Of a stretch of 64,000 nt of DNA, positions 50,555 to 58,638 are shown in pieces. Each line of letters starts with the position of its first letter. Position 1 is the first letter of the stretch. The stretch covers positions 505,876 to 569,875 of the forward strand of contig NZ_SLXL01000001.1 of NCBI RefSeq assembly GCF_004345735.1. Reading direction: 5' to 3'. Source of the DNA: Rhodovulum adriaticum. GTDB taxonomy: Bacteria; Pseudomonadota; Alphaproteobacteria; Rhodobacterales; Rhodobacteraceae. The notes below the pieces were generated by a model. That model saw only the letters and a list, made by a program, of their open reading frames with translations, did no database searches and was not told the DNA's origin. The position numbers were made by a program, and so were the translations under genes.

Positions 50555-50635
50555 CCCTTCACCGGCACCACCCTCAGCAGAAAAGTCCCGAGAAACCCTG
50601 GTTTCTTGGGGCTTTTGCGTTTCAGGGCCGGATTT
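50555..50635 (+). repeat. attR: copy of tRNA-Thr 3' end and terminator
   Basis: The 17-bp core CCCTTCACCGGCACCAC is identical to the tRNA-Thr 3' end at 6151-6167, followed by a diverged copy of the terminator hairpin (50586-50617). No tRNA sequence precedes the core, so this is the displaced chromosomal 3' end, and marks the right boundary of the island. Confidence 0.88.
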
Positions 50636-50696
50636 CCGCGACCCCACCGATGAACCGGCTTCCGCAGTGCCACAGGTTGAACGGAGCGCGGGATGA
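50631..50696 (+). repeat. Right copy of the 66-bp flank repeat
   Basis: Gap-free match (roughly 85%) to 6429-6494. Here it follows the att repeat directly, which is probably the ancestral order in the chromosome. Confidence 0.7.
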
Positions 50697-50740
50697 TCCA
50701 AGAGGAGATCCGAAAGCGCAAGACGTGCAGCGTGCATCGG
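50693..50740 (+). pseudogene. Truncated copy of the tRNA-adjacent 58-aa gene
   Basis: The ATG is followed directly by IQEEIRKRKTCS, matching codons 36 onward of the gene at 6491 (IEEEIRKRETS). About 30 codons are missing and the frame then drifts toward the globin gene, so it is a remnant. Confidence 0.55.
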
Positions 50741-50818
50741 GGGGCTACGGTTCAGTCAAAACCCTTGTGCTGGGCAAGGGACGCGTCTTTATTGCCCGGT
50801 GGAAGAGCATCGAGGGCC

Positions 50819-51241
50819 ATGCGCATGGAAGACAGTGTCACGGATGCAGATCGCGTGCGCCGCGGATGGGCGATGGCGGCCGCGATGCCGGACGAGGCTG
50901 GCCGCGCCTTTTATGCACATCTCTTTCGCATTGATCCGGGGACCAGATCCCTGTTCAAGACGGACATCAACCTGCAAGCGCGCAAGCTTGTGGACACGAT
51001 GACCTTTATCGTCGACCACCTTGACGACCTGGACACGCTGTTCCCCGCGGCCAAAGATCTGGCCCGTCGTCATGTCGCCTATGGCGTGACCGCGCAGCAA
51101 TATGCCTCTGTCGGGGCGGCGTTGATCGCGACCCTCAAGCAATTGATGGGGCCAGCCTTCACCCCCGAGGATGAGGCCGCCTGGACCGCCATTTACGGAA
51201 CCCTGTCGAACCACATGATCGCCTCGGCCTATGGGGCCTGA
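50819..51241 (+). CDS. Single-domain globin
   Basis: The 140-residue protein (MRMEDSVTDADRVRRGWAMA) has the globin fold pattern: PDEAGRAFYAHLFRIDPGTRSLFK in the A-C helices, a distal-side ARKLVDTMTFIVDHLDDLD and the proximal histidine in ARRHVAYGVTAQQY (about H85), ending in an amphipathic H helix. Such bacterial single-domain globins bind oxygen and NO. It is followed at 96 bp by a FIST-domain sensor and a sensor kinase, so a link to gas sensing is plausible but not shown. Confidence 0.88.
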   Translation: MRMEDSVTDADRVRRGWAMAAAMPDEAGRAFYAHLFRIDPGTRSLFKTDINLQARKLVDTMTFIVDHLDDLDTLFPAAKDLARRHVAYGVTAQQYASVGAALIATLKQLMGPAFTPEDEAAWTAIYGTLSNHMIASAYGA

Positions 51242-51244
51242 CGT

Positions 51245-51262
51245 CCTATCCTTTCGGATAGG
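51245..51262. promoter_or_regulatory. CCTATCC/GGATAGG dyad upstream of the FIST gene
   Basis: CCTATCCTTTCGGATAGG is a perfect 7-4-7 inverted repeat, 3 bp after the globin stop and 76 bp before the FIST start. No T-run follows, so an operator is as likely as a terminator. Confidence 0.5.
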
Positions 51263-51337
51263 GCGCGATACCAATGCACCGCATCGCGACGGCGCCGAAT
51301 GCGCTAGGGTGCCTCGAACAAACAACGGGGGTCAGCC

Positions 51338-52498
51338 TTGAAGATCACGGTGCAGTCTGCCGCCACGGCCAATGCCCTGGCAGAGGCGATCCTGTCGGAA
51401 CCGGGCAGGCCGGATTTCGTGTCGCTGCATTGCGCCTGTGGGTGCGATGTCGGCCCGCTGCAGGCGGCGTTGATGGACGGTACCGCTGTTCTGGGCGCGA
51501 CCTCTTGCCTTGGGACGGTGACACAGGATGGCGCGGCACCGGCCCTGTCGGCCTTCGTGATCCGCGACCCCGGCGGCAGCTATGGTACGGCGCTGCGGCC
51601 CTTTTCCGGCGACCCGACGCAGGCCGCGCGGCAGGCCACGATCGCCGCGCTGGAACAGGCGGACCGGGCGGGCGAGAAACCCGAACTGATCTGGATGGCC
51701 GCGACACCGGGGCAGGAAGAGGCCGTTTTGGCCGGGATCGAGGCCGTTATCGGGACAGATGTGCCGATCATCGGCGGCAGCGCGGCGGACGATACCGTCC
51801 AGGGCGACTGGTTCCTTTTCGACACGAACCGGAAACTGACAGAGGGCGTTCTGGTGGCGGTGATGTTTCCGACCGCGCGCGTCTCTTTCGCCTATCAGAA
51901 CGGTTATGCGCCCACCGCCCATGCCGGCCGGGTCACCCGCGCCGAGGGGCGGCGTATTCTGGAGATCGACGACCGGCCGGCCCTGGATGTGTACCGCGAC
52001 TGGACCGGCGGCGCGGGCCTGCCCGATCCTGTCCCGTCCGAAACGGATACCCAGCCGATCCTGGCGCAAAGCACGTTCTGGCCGCTGGGGCGCGAAATCA
52101 GCGACACGGGCGGCGTGCCGCAATACCTGCTGGCCCACCCGGCTGCGGCGCATGGGTCGGGGGCCATCGATCTGTTCGCCAATGTCGAAGAGGGCGAGGT
52201 TCTGACCCAGATGTGCGGCTCGGTCGAGGGGCTGACGGCGCGCGCGGGCCGGGTCGCGGCCCTGGCCCGGCGGGCCGGCGGGATCGCGACAGAAGATGTG
52301 GCCGGGGCGCTGATGGTCTATTGTGGCGGCTGCATGCTGGGCGTGCGCGATCATCTGGAGGACGTGGTCGCGAGTGTAAACGCGGAATTGCAGGGCGCGC
52401 CCTTCCTGGCGGTGTTCACCTTCGGCGAACAGGGTCCCATCCTGGGGATGGGCAATCGCCATGGCAATCTGATGATCTCCTGCATAATCTTCGGCTAG
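51338..52498 (+). CDS. FIST-domain signal-sensing protein (NosP-like context)
   Basis: The 386-residue product (TTG start) has a FIST N domain (FVSLHCACGCDVGPLQAALM, GATSCLGTVTQDG, IIGGSAADDTVQGDWFLFD) and a FIST C domain (DTGGVPQYLLAH, EGEVLTQMCGS, MVYCGGCMLG, TFGEQGPILGMGNRHGN). FIST proteins sense small ligands; one branch, NosP, binds heme and NO and controls a kinase encoded next to it. It sits 19 bp before a hybrid histidine kinase, the same layout. Heme binding cannot be judged from sequence. Confidence 0.88.
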   Translation: MKITVQSAATANALAEAILSEPGRPDFVSLHCACGCDVGPLQAALMDGTAVLGATSCLGTVTQDGAAPALSAFVIRDPGGSYGTALRPFSGDPTQAARQATIAALEQADRAGEKPELIWMAATPGQEEAVLAGIEAVIGTDVPIIGGSAADDTVQGDWFLFDTNRKLTEGVLVAVMFPTARVSFAYQNGYAPTAHAGRVTRAEGRRILEIDDRPALDVYRDWTGGAGLPDPVPSETDTQPILAQSTFWPLGREISDTGGVPQYLLAHPAAAHGSGAIDLFANVEEGEVLTQMCGSVEGLTARAGRVAALARRAGGIATEDVAGALMVYCGGCMLGVRDHLEDVVASVNAELQGAPFLAVFTFGEQGPILGMGNRHGNLMISCIIFG

Positions 52499-52517
52499 GA
52501 AGCCGAAGGGGTCCGCG

Positions 52518-55283
52518 ATGGCCGAGGACGAGCGCCTGCGCGAAGCGTTGCTCGAACTGCAACTCCTGCAAGAGCGGGAAGCGCAGGCATTACGCGAGAC
52601 GAAGGATCTGCTGGCGTGCATCGAGGCCTTTTCGATGGCGGCCACGCCGCAGGACAGGCTCGATTCGATTTTCGCGTCGCTGCGGGACCGGGCGAAGGCC
52701 GATCACGCGATGCTGCTTGACGCTGCCGGTGCGGGATCGGCGCGCGTGGTTGCCGCGGATCGCGCGGCATGGGTGGGCGCAGAATTGCATCCGCCCCTGG
52801 ACCTGACCGCCCGGGCACGCAACCTGGCCGATCTGGCGCTGGTCGGGGATTGGGGCGGCGATATTTGCCTGGATGGCTATGCCGGGATGCTGGTGGCCCC
52901 GTTCCGCGGTGCCGGTGGGGACTGTTTCGTGTTGCTGTGCCTGCGGGCGGCGCCTCACCGCTTTGCCAAGGAGGCATTGAATTTGGCCGAGCGTCTGGCG
53001 GGCCTGGCCGTGCGCGCCCTGCAGGCCAAGACGCTGGCCGCCGAAAACGCCCTGCTTGCGGCGACGATCCAGGGTTCGTCGTCGGGCGTGGCGATTTCCG
53101 ACGCGCAAGCCCCGGACAAGCCGCTGGTCTATGTAAACCCGGCCTTCGAACGCCTGACAGGCTATCTGGCTGAAGAGTTGCTGGGCACCAATTGCCGCAT
53201 CCTGAACGCCGAGCCGCCCGACGCGCCAGAGCGCACGCGTCTGCGCCGCACGGTTGCGGAAAACGGGTCGGGCCGGTTCCTGCTGCGCAACCGCAGGAAA
53301 TCGGGACAGATATTCTGGAACGAATTGACGCTGTTTCCGGTGCGCGACACGGCGGGCACGGTCAGCCACCTGGTCGCCACCCAGAACGACGTATCCGAAC
53401 GCATCGCCGCCGAAGAGGACCGCTACCGCACTCGCGCCCGCATGGAACAATCCCTGGCCGCGACCGACAATGCGTTCCTGGTGCTCGACCCGGCCGGGCG
53501 CGTGGTGTTCGCCAATGCGGCCACATCGGACCTGTTCCCCGCGGCTGGCCCGGACTGGTGCCCCGATACGGGTTTTGCCGAGAATTGGAACGCTTATCTG
53601 CGTGCGGCGCGCACGATGCCGGGCCGTGTTACGCGGCTGTTGGAAACCCCCGATCTGGACGCCCTGGCCGCGCTGCCCTCGGGGCGTGAGGTCGACCTGC
53701 CCGACGGGCGCAGCCTGCTGATGCGGGCGGCGCGCCTGGGCGACGGGGCGATTGTGGTGTCGGCTACTGATGTCACCCCTCTGAAAAGCGCCCAGATGCT
53801 GCTGGAACAACGTCTTGCGGCGATCGAGGCCGCCCGGGACGGCATCGCGATCACGGACCATGACGGGCGGTTGTTCTACCTCAACGGGGCGGCGGCGGCG
53901 CTGCTGGGATTTGCCAAGCCGCCGGATGCGCTCGGCCGCAAATGGATGGGCCGCTATGTGGATGTGCCCGAGGTCAGGGTCGCCGGTGAGGCTGAACTGA
54001 CGCTGCACCGCGACCAGAATGGCAAGACCTGTACCCACGAGATCACCGCATCGCGCCTGGACGGCAATGGCTTTGTGATCGTGATCCGCGATGTGACCGA
54101 ACGGCTGGAAACCGAAGCGCGCGAAGAGGATCTGAAACTCGCCCTGATCCGCGCCCAGCGGCAAGAGGCGGTGGCCCAGCTGGCCTCTGGCATCGCGCAT
54201 GATTTCAACAACCTGCTGTCGGCCATCAACGGGTCGGCCACGCTTATCACCATGGACCCCACCCGGCATGACGCGGTGCGCAGCCATGCCGAACGTATTG
54301 CGTCTGCCGGAACGCGGGCCGCGCGGCTGGTCAACCGCCTGCTGGATCTTGGCGCACCAGCCCCCGCACGCGGCACGTTCGAGTTGCGCAGCGTTCTGTC
54401 GGATCTCGAAGCGCTGGTCGCGCCGACCCTGCCGTCGCAGGTCGGGCTGGAGGTCGATATAACGCCCCAGCCGCTGCTGATGCGCGGCGACTCCAGCGAG
54501 TTGCACCAGGCCGTGGTCAATCTGGTGTTCAACGCCCGCGATGCGATTGGCCGCGAGGCCGGGCACATCCGCGTGCAGGTGGACGCGTTCCAGCCAGAGG
54601 AACCGATGCTGCTGCTGTCGGGCCTGTTGCCCGAAACAGACCGCTATGCGCGCATCCGGGTGGGCGATACCGGCAAGGGTATGACCGAGGATGTTCTGCT
54701 ACATGCCATGGAACCCTATTTCACCACCAAGGGGCGCGAAGGTACGGGGCTGGGTCTGGCCATCGTGGGGATGCAGCTGGGTGCCATTGGCGGCGGCCTG
54801 GATATCGCCTCGACACCGGGGACGGGGACCACGGTGACGATCTACTGGCCCTGCCAGCCAGAGGCGCGGATGGCGGACGCAGCCCCTGCGCCGGGCGCCT
54901 GCCACGACCTGAGCGGCATGACCATTCTGGTCATCGACGACGAGCCCGAGGTGGCCGACGTGCTGCAAAGCTATCTGGAAACCTTCGGGGCAGAGGTTGC
55001 CGTCTGCGACATGCCGCAGGACGGGGTCGAAGCGGTGGCAGAGGGCCCCCAGGACTGGTCCGCCGTCATCACCGACTACGACATGCCGGGCATGACGGGG
55101 GGCGATGTTGTCGAACGGTTGTCGAAACTCGCCCCCGAGGTGCCGGTCTTTCTGGTCACCGCCCTGGCCCGCCGTCTGTCGGATCCCCGGGTCGGCCCCG
55201 GCCGGGTGCGGGGCGTTTTTGCGAAGCCGGTGGATCTGGACAAGCTTTGCGGGGCATTGTCCGCCCTGCGCTCTCGCGACTGA
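52518..55283 (+). CDS. Hybrid histidine kinase with LOV-like PAS domain
   Basis: The 921-residue cytoplasmic protein has a coiled start, a GAF-like region (35-170), a PAS/LOV-like domain (about 183-295), two more PAS-like regions (310-425, 432-530), an HisKA domain with H561 (ASGIAHDFNNLL), an HATPase domain (GTGLGLAIVGMQLG) and a C-terminal receiver (ILVIDDEPEV, ITDYDMPGMTGG). The LOV-like part has NPAFERLTGY, GTNCRIL with C226, N258, FWN with N268 and Q289, the flavin and adduct residues of blue-light LOV domains; the usual Q after NCRFL is N here. Coupled to the FIST gene. Confidence 0.88.
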   Translation: MAEDERLREALLELQLLQEREAQALRETKDLLACIEAFSMAATPQDRLDSIFASLRDRAKADHAMLLDAAGAGSARVVAADRAAWVGAELHPPLDLTARARNLADLALVGDWGGDICLDGYAGMLVAPFRGAGGDCFVLLCLRAAPHRFAKEALNLAERLAGLAVRALQAKTLAAENALLAATIQGSSSGVAISDAQAPDKPLVYVNPAFERLTGYLAEELLGTNCRILNAEPPDAPERTRLRRTVAENGSGRFLLRNRRKSGQIFWNELTLFPVRDTAGTVSHLVATQNDVSERIAAEEDRYRTRARMEQSLAATDNAFLVLDPAGRVVFANAATSDLFPAAGPDWCPDTGFAENWNAYLRAARTMPGRVTRLLETPDLDALAALPSGREVDLPDGRSLLMRAARLGDGAIVVSATDVTPLKSAQMLLEQRLAAIEAARDGIAITDHDGRLFYLNGAAAALLGFAKPPDALGRKWMGRYVDVPEVRVAGEAELTLHRDQNGKTCTHEITASRLDGNGFVIVIRDVTERLETEAREEDLKLALIRAQRQEAVAQLASGIAHDFNNLLSAINGSATLITMDPTRHDAVRSHAERIASAGTRAARLVNRLLDLGAPAPARGTFELRSVLSDLEALVAPTLPSQVGLEVDITPQPLLMRGDSSELHQAVVNLVFNARDAIGREAGHIRVQVDAFQPEEPMLLLSGLLPETDRYARIRVGDTGKGMTEDVLLHAMEPYFTTKGREGTGLGLAIVGMQLGAIGGGLDIASTPGTGTTVTIYWPCQPEARMADAAPAPGACHDLSGMTILVIDDEPEVADVLQSYLETFGAEVAVCDMPQDGVEAVAEGPQDWSAVITDYDMPGMTGGDVVERLSKLAPEVPVFLVTALARRLSDPRVGPGRVRGVFAKPVDLDKLCGALSALRSRD

Positions 55284-55320
55284 TGCCCCGGCCCGCTTTG
55301 GCCAGGGCAGCGCGATCCTG

Positions 55321-56208
55321 TCAGGCCGCACGCGCCTGCGGTGCAAGGCGCCCGGCGACGAAATCGGCGAACCCGTCTGCCAGGTCCGGGCGATCCAGCG
55401 CAAAGGCGGCCGTGGCCTCCAGATATCCGGGGACCGAGCCACAGTCGTAACGTTCGCCCTCGAACCGGTAACCGCTTACCGCGCGGTAGGGCAGATCGGC
55501 GGCAATCGCATCGGTCAGCTGCAATTCCCCGCCTGCCCCGGTCGGGATCTCGGCCAGCCGGTCAAAGATGCTGGGCGACAGGATATACCGCCCGATGACC
55601 GCCAGCGCCGAGGGCGCGTGATCGGGATGCGGCTTTTCCACCAGCCCGCGCGCATGGGCCAACCTGCCCGACAGCCGCGCAACATCCAGAACGCCATAGG
55701 CCCCGGTCCGGTGGCGGGGCACCTCCATCGTGGCGACCATGTGCCCCCCTGTGCCCGCATGGGCCTGGGCCATCTGCGACAGACAGGGACGCCCCGCGCG
55801 GATCACGTCATCGGGCAGCAGCACGGCAAAGGGTTCGTCGCCGATCAGGTGCCGTGCCAGGCTGACGGCGTGGCCCAGCCCCTTGGGATGATCCTGCCGC
55901 AGAAAGGTCAGCCGCCCCTCTGGCATGCGCGAGGGACCAAGCGCGGCCAGGGCGTCGTGCTTGCCCGCATCCTGCAAACGGCGTTCCAGCGCGGCGGCGG
56001 TGCTGAAGTAATCCTCCAGCGCGCCCTTGCCGGTGGCAGTGATGAAGATGAACTCTTCGATCCCGGCGGCGCGGGCCTCGTCCACGGCATACTGGATCAG
56101 GGGGCGATCGATCAGGGGCAGCATTTCCTTGGGCACCGATTTGGTGGCGGGCAGGAAACGGGTGCCCATCCCGGCAACGGGGAAGACGGCCTTGCGGATA
56201 CGGGTCAT
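55321..56208 (-). CDS. galU: UTP-glucose-1-phosphate uridylyltransferase
   Basis: GalU makes UDP-glucose for exopolysaccharide and glycan synthesis. The 295-residue enzyme starts with the nucleotidyltransferase motif KAVFPVAGMGTRFLPATKSVPKEMLP and has PLIQYAVDEARAAG, FLRQDHPKGLGHAV, FAVLLPDDVI, GLVEKPHPDHAPS and the late CGSVPGYLEA. It converges on the kinase gene, and is the first member of the polysaccharide locus to the right. Confidence 0.95.
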   Translation of the reverse strand: MTRIRKAVFPVAGMGTRFLPATKSVPKEMLPLIDRPLIQYAVDEARAAGIEEFIFITATGKGALEDYFSTAAALERRLQDAGKHDALAALGPSRMPEGRLTFLRQDHPKGLGHAVSLARHLIGDEPFAVLLPDDVIRAGRPCLSQMAQAHAGTGGHMVATMEVPRHRTGAYGVLDVARLSGRLAHARGLVEKPHPDHAPSALAVIGRYILSPSIFDRLAEIPTGAGGELQLTDAIAADLPYRAVSGYRFEGERYDCGSVPGYLEATAAFALDRPDLADGFADFVAGRLAPQARAA

Positions 56209-56240
56209 GGGGTCAGTCCTTTCTGTATGGAATTGAGGGA

Positions 56241-57644
56241 TCAGTAGGCGCCGCGCCCGGTCAGGACGGCGCGGAAGGTCAGCGCGATCAGCAGGATATC
56301 CAGCACCACGCTGCGCGAGCGGGCATAGGCCAGGTCCATGTCGATCATCTTGTCAAAGCCGATGTCGGCACGGCCGGACACCTGCCAGATCCCCGTCAGG
56401 CCCGGACGCACGGCCAGCCGGCCATGGGCGCGCGGGGGATAGGCGGCCACCTCTTGCGGCAGGGCTGGGCGCGGGCCGACAACGGACATTTCGCCCCGCA
56501 GAATGTTGAATATCTGCGGCAGCTCGTCGATGGAATAGCGGCGCAGCAACCGGCCGATGCGGGTGACGCGCGGATCGTTGCGCGCCTTGAAGCAGACGCC
56601 CTGACGGTCGGATTGCGCCAGCAGCGCGGCGCGCCGGGCCTCGGCATCGATATGCATGGACCGGAATTTCAGCACCTGGAACGGCACGCCATCCTTGCCC
56701 ACGCGGGTCTGGCGGAACAGAACCGGCCCGCGGCTGTCCAGCCGGATCGCCAGCGCCACCAGCGCCAGCAGCGGCGCCAGCACCGCAACAGCGCCCCCGG
56801 CCACGGCAAGATCCAGCAGGCGGCGCAGGATGTCGCCCTGCTGGCTGCGAACCCGCACCGCATGCGCGACAGCCCGCCCCATGAAGGTCACGTTGCCCAC
56901 CAGATAGCGCCCGGCCATACGCCGCGGTTCCATCGCCAGCCGCCAGGCCCATTCCAGCCGCGCACGGCGCAAGGGCAGCGGTGCGCGGGCGACGCGGCCC
57001 GAAAGAAAGTCGAACAGCGCCCCCACGCCCAGGCACAGGCCCGGGGCCAGGCGGTCGGCGTTGCGGGCAAGCCAGACATCCTGACGGGGCACACCCATTG
57101 CCACCAGCAGGATATCGGCCCCCGAGGCGTTGATCGCGGCAATGGCGGCGGCCTCGTCTGTGGCGCCGTCAAACCCGTCCCGCGTGCCCGCGATCCGCAG
57201 GCCCGGAATATCCCGGGCCAGCCGGTTGGCGGCGGCCTGGGCCACACCGGGCGCGGCCCCGAACAGGAACACGCTTTGCCCCCGCCGCGCGGCCTCTGCC
57301 AGCAGGCGCGGTGTCAGGTCTGTGCCATTCAGGTTGCCCGCCAGCCGCTGCCCGGCCATACGCACGCCGATCTCCACCCCGATCCCGTCGGGCAGAACCA
57401 GATCGGCACCGTGCAGCGCATCGGCATAGGTCGTGTCGCGGACCATGACATTCGCACAATGCGCATTGAGGAAGGCCACCCGGCGGCGGGTGTCGTCCAG
57501 CAGTAGATCGACCGCCGCCTGCGGGGTGGCGTCAAGCAGGGGCAAACCGAAAAACGACGCACCCTGATACGCTGCAACGGCAGTGGGACGGTTCGCGACC
57601 GGGCTGGGACTGTCGATCATGGCGTTCATCGGGGGCATCCTCAC
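56241..57644 (-). CDS. Fused WecG/TagA-type glycosyltransferase and undecaprenyl-phosphate sugar transferase
   Basis: Residues 25-235 are a WecG/TagA/CpsF glycosyltransferase (FLNAHCANVMVRDTTYADAL, GADLVLPDGIGVEIG, LFGAAPGVAQAAANRL, LLVAMGVPRQDVWLARN). Residues about 265-467 are a bacterial sugar transferase with one membrane helix (VAGGAVAVLAPLLALVAL), GPVLFRQTRVGKDG, FKFRSM-like LKFRSMHID, YSIDELPQIFNILRGEMSVVGPRP and RPGLTGIWQVSGR. The second half starts glycan assembly by loading sugar phosphate on the lipid carrier, and the first could add the next residue, so one polypeptide may do two consecutive steps. Confidence 0.92.
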   Translation of the reverse strand: MRMPPMNAMIDSPSPVANRPTAVAAYQGASFFGLPLLDATPQAAVDLLLDDTRRRVAFLNAHCANVMVRDTTYADALHGADLVLPDGIGVEIGVRMAGQRLAGNLNGTDLTPRLLAEAARRGQSVFLFGAAPGVAQAAANRLARDIPGLRIAGTRDGFDGATDEAAAIAAINASGADILLVAMGVPRQDVWLARNADRLAPGLCLGVGALFDFLSGRVARAPLPLRRARLEWAWRLAMEPRRMAGRYLVGNVTFMGRAVAHAVRVRSQQGDILRRLLDLAVAGGAVAVLAPLLALVALAIRLDSRGPVLFRQTRVGKDGVPFQVLKFRSMHIDAEARRAALLAQSDRQGVCFKARNDPRVTRIGRLLRRYSIDELPQIFNILRGEMSVVGPRPALPQEVAAYPPRAHGRLAVRPGLTGIWQVSGRADIGFDKMIDMDLAYARSRSVVLDILLIALTFRAVLTGRGAY

Positions 57645-57920
57645 GGGTTTCGATGCCTTGCAGCGTGCCGGTCTTGCGCCCCACGCTCAACGGAGCGCCC
57701 GGAGAGTTCGCCAGCGCGGATGGCGCAGCGACCTAGCAAGGCGTGACCGGCCCCATCCGTTTGGACAGCCCGTGCTGCCTGATCGGATGCCCCTTTCACA
57801 CCGCTGGCGGACGACGGCAGCGGCGGCATTGATGCGGGCATGCGATTTCGCGTGGCGACTGCGGCGGGTTCGTATTATCGTTGGCACACGGTGAGCGTGT
57901 GAAAGGTTGAACAGGCAAAG
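57645..57920. other. Divergent intergenic region of the polysaccharide locus
   Basis: 276 bp between the fused transferase (minus) and the response regulator (plus), so it must hold both promoters. I see no strong dyad or canonical promoter by eye. Confidence 0.5.
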
Positions 57921-58535
57921 ATGAAGATCCTGATTGCCGATGACCACGATCTGTTGCGCGATACGCTTGTGGCGTTCCTCGATGCCGAGCCCGATATCGA
58001 AACGGCCAGCGTCGGCGATCTGGACGCGGCCCTGTCGCTGATCGACGGCGAGACGGCCTTTGACCTGGTGCTGCTGGATTTCAACATGCCTGGAATGAAC
58101 GGCTTGTCGGGTCTGGACCGGGCGCTTGTCCATGGCGGAGGGCAGCGCGTCGCCTTGATGTCTGGCGTGGCCACGCGTGAGATCGCCGAAAAGGCGCTGG
58201 CCGCGGGTGCCGCGGGGTTCCTGCCCAAGACGCTGGCCGCAAAGTCGCTGGTCAACGCGGTGCGGTTCATGGCGATGGGTGAACAATACGCGCCGCTTGA
58301 TTTCATGACCGCCGCAGAGGACGCCCCCAGAAACGCCTTGGCGGACAAGCTGTCGAAGCGAGAGTTGCAGGTGTTGGAGGGGCTGACCGAGGGCAAATCC
58401 AACAAGGAAATCGCCCGCGACCTGGACCTGCAGGAACCGACCATCAAGCTGCACGTCAAAACGCTGTATCGAAAGATCGGCGCATCCAACCGGACCCAGG
58501 CGGCCATGATCGCCAAGGATGCAGGGCTTTTCTAG
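57921..58535 (+). CDS. LuxR/NarL-type response regulator
   Basis: The 204-residue protein has a receiver domain (IADDHDLLRDTLVAF, phosphorylation site D53 in LVLLDFNMPGMNG, K in GFLPKTL) and a LuxR HTH (LSKRELQVLEGLTEGKSNKEIARDLDLQEPTIKLHVKTLYRKIG, residues about 143-186). It is encoded inside the polysaccharide locus with no cognate kinase beside it; the nearest kinase in the window is the LOV-like hybrid kinase 2.6 kb away. It is the likely regulator of the downstream Wzz-like and ligase-like genes. Confidence 0.93.
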   Translation: MKILIADDHDLLRDTLVAFLDAEPDIETASVGDLDAALSLIDGETAFDLVLLDFNMPGMNGLSGLDRALVHGGGQRVALMSGVATREIAEKALAAGAAGFLPKTLAAKSLVNAVRFMAMGEQYAPLDFMTAAEDAPRNALADKLSKRELQVLEGLTEGKSNKEIARDLDLQEPTIKLHVKTLYRKIGASNRTQAAMIAKDAGLF

Positions 58536-58544
58536 GCGCCTGAC

Positions 58545-58560
58545 CTATCCGAACGGCTAG
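58545..58560. promoter_or_regulatory. CTATCC/GGCTAG dyad upstream of the Wzz-like gene
   Basis: CTATCCGAACGGCTAG is an imperfect dyad (one mismatch) similar to the perfect dyads at 51245-51262 and 62801-62818. It lies 10 bp after the response-regulator stop and 79 bp before the next start. Confidence 0.4.
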
Positions 58561-58638
58561 CCCGCCAGCCGCTTGCCCCACAGGCTATCCGCCGGCGGGT
58601 CTGACGGGATCGTGCGCGAACGTCTAGCTCTCTCCCCA

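Noticed and set aside
51274-52806. 510-codon plus-strand frame over the FIST gene
   Set aside because: It is an alternative frame of the FIST gene, rich in R, G and A, without motifs.
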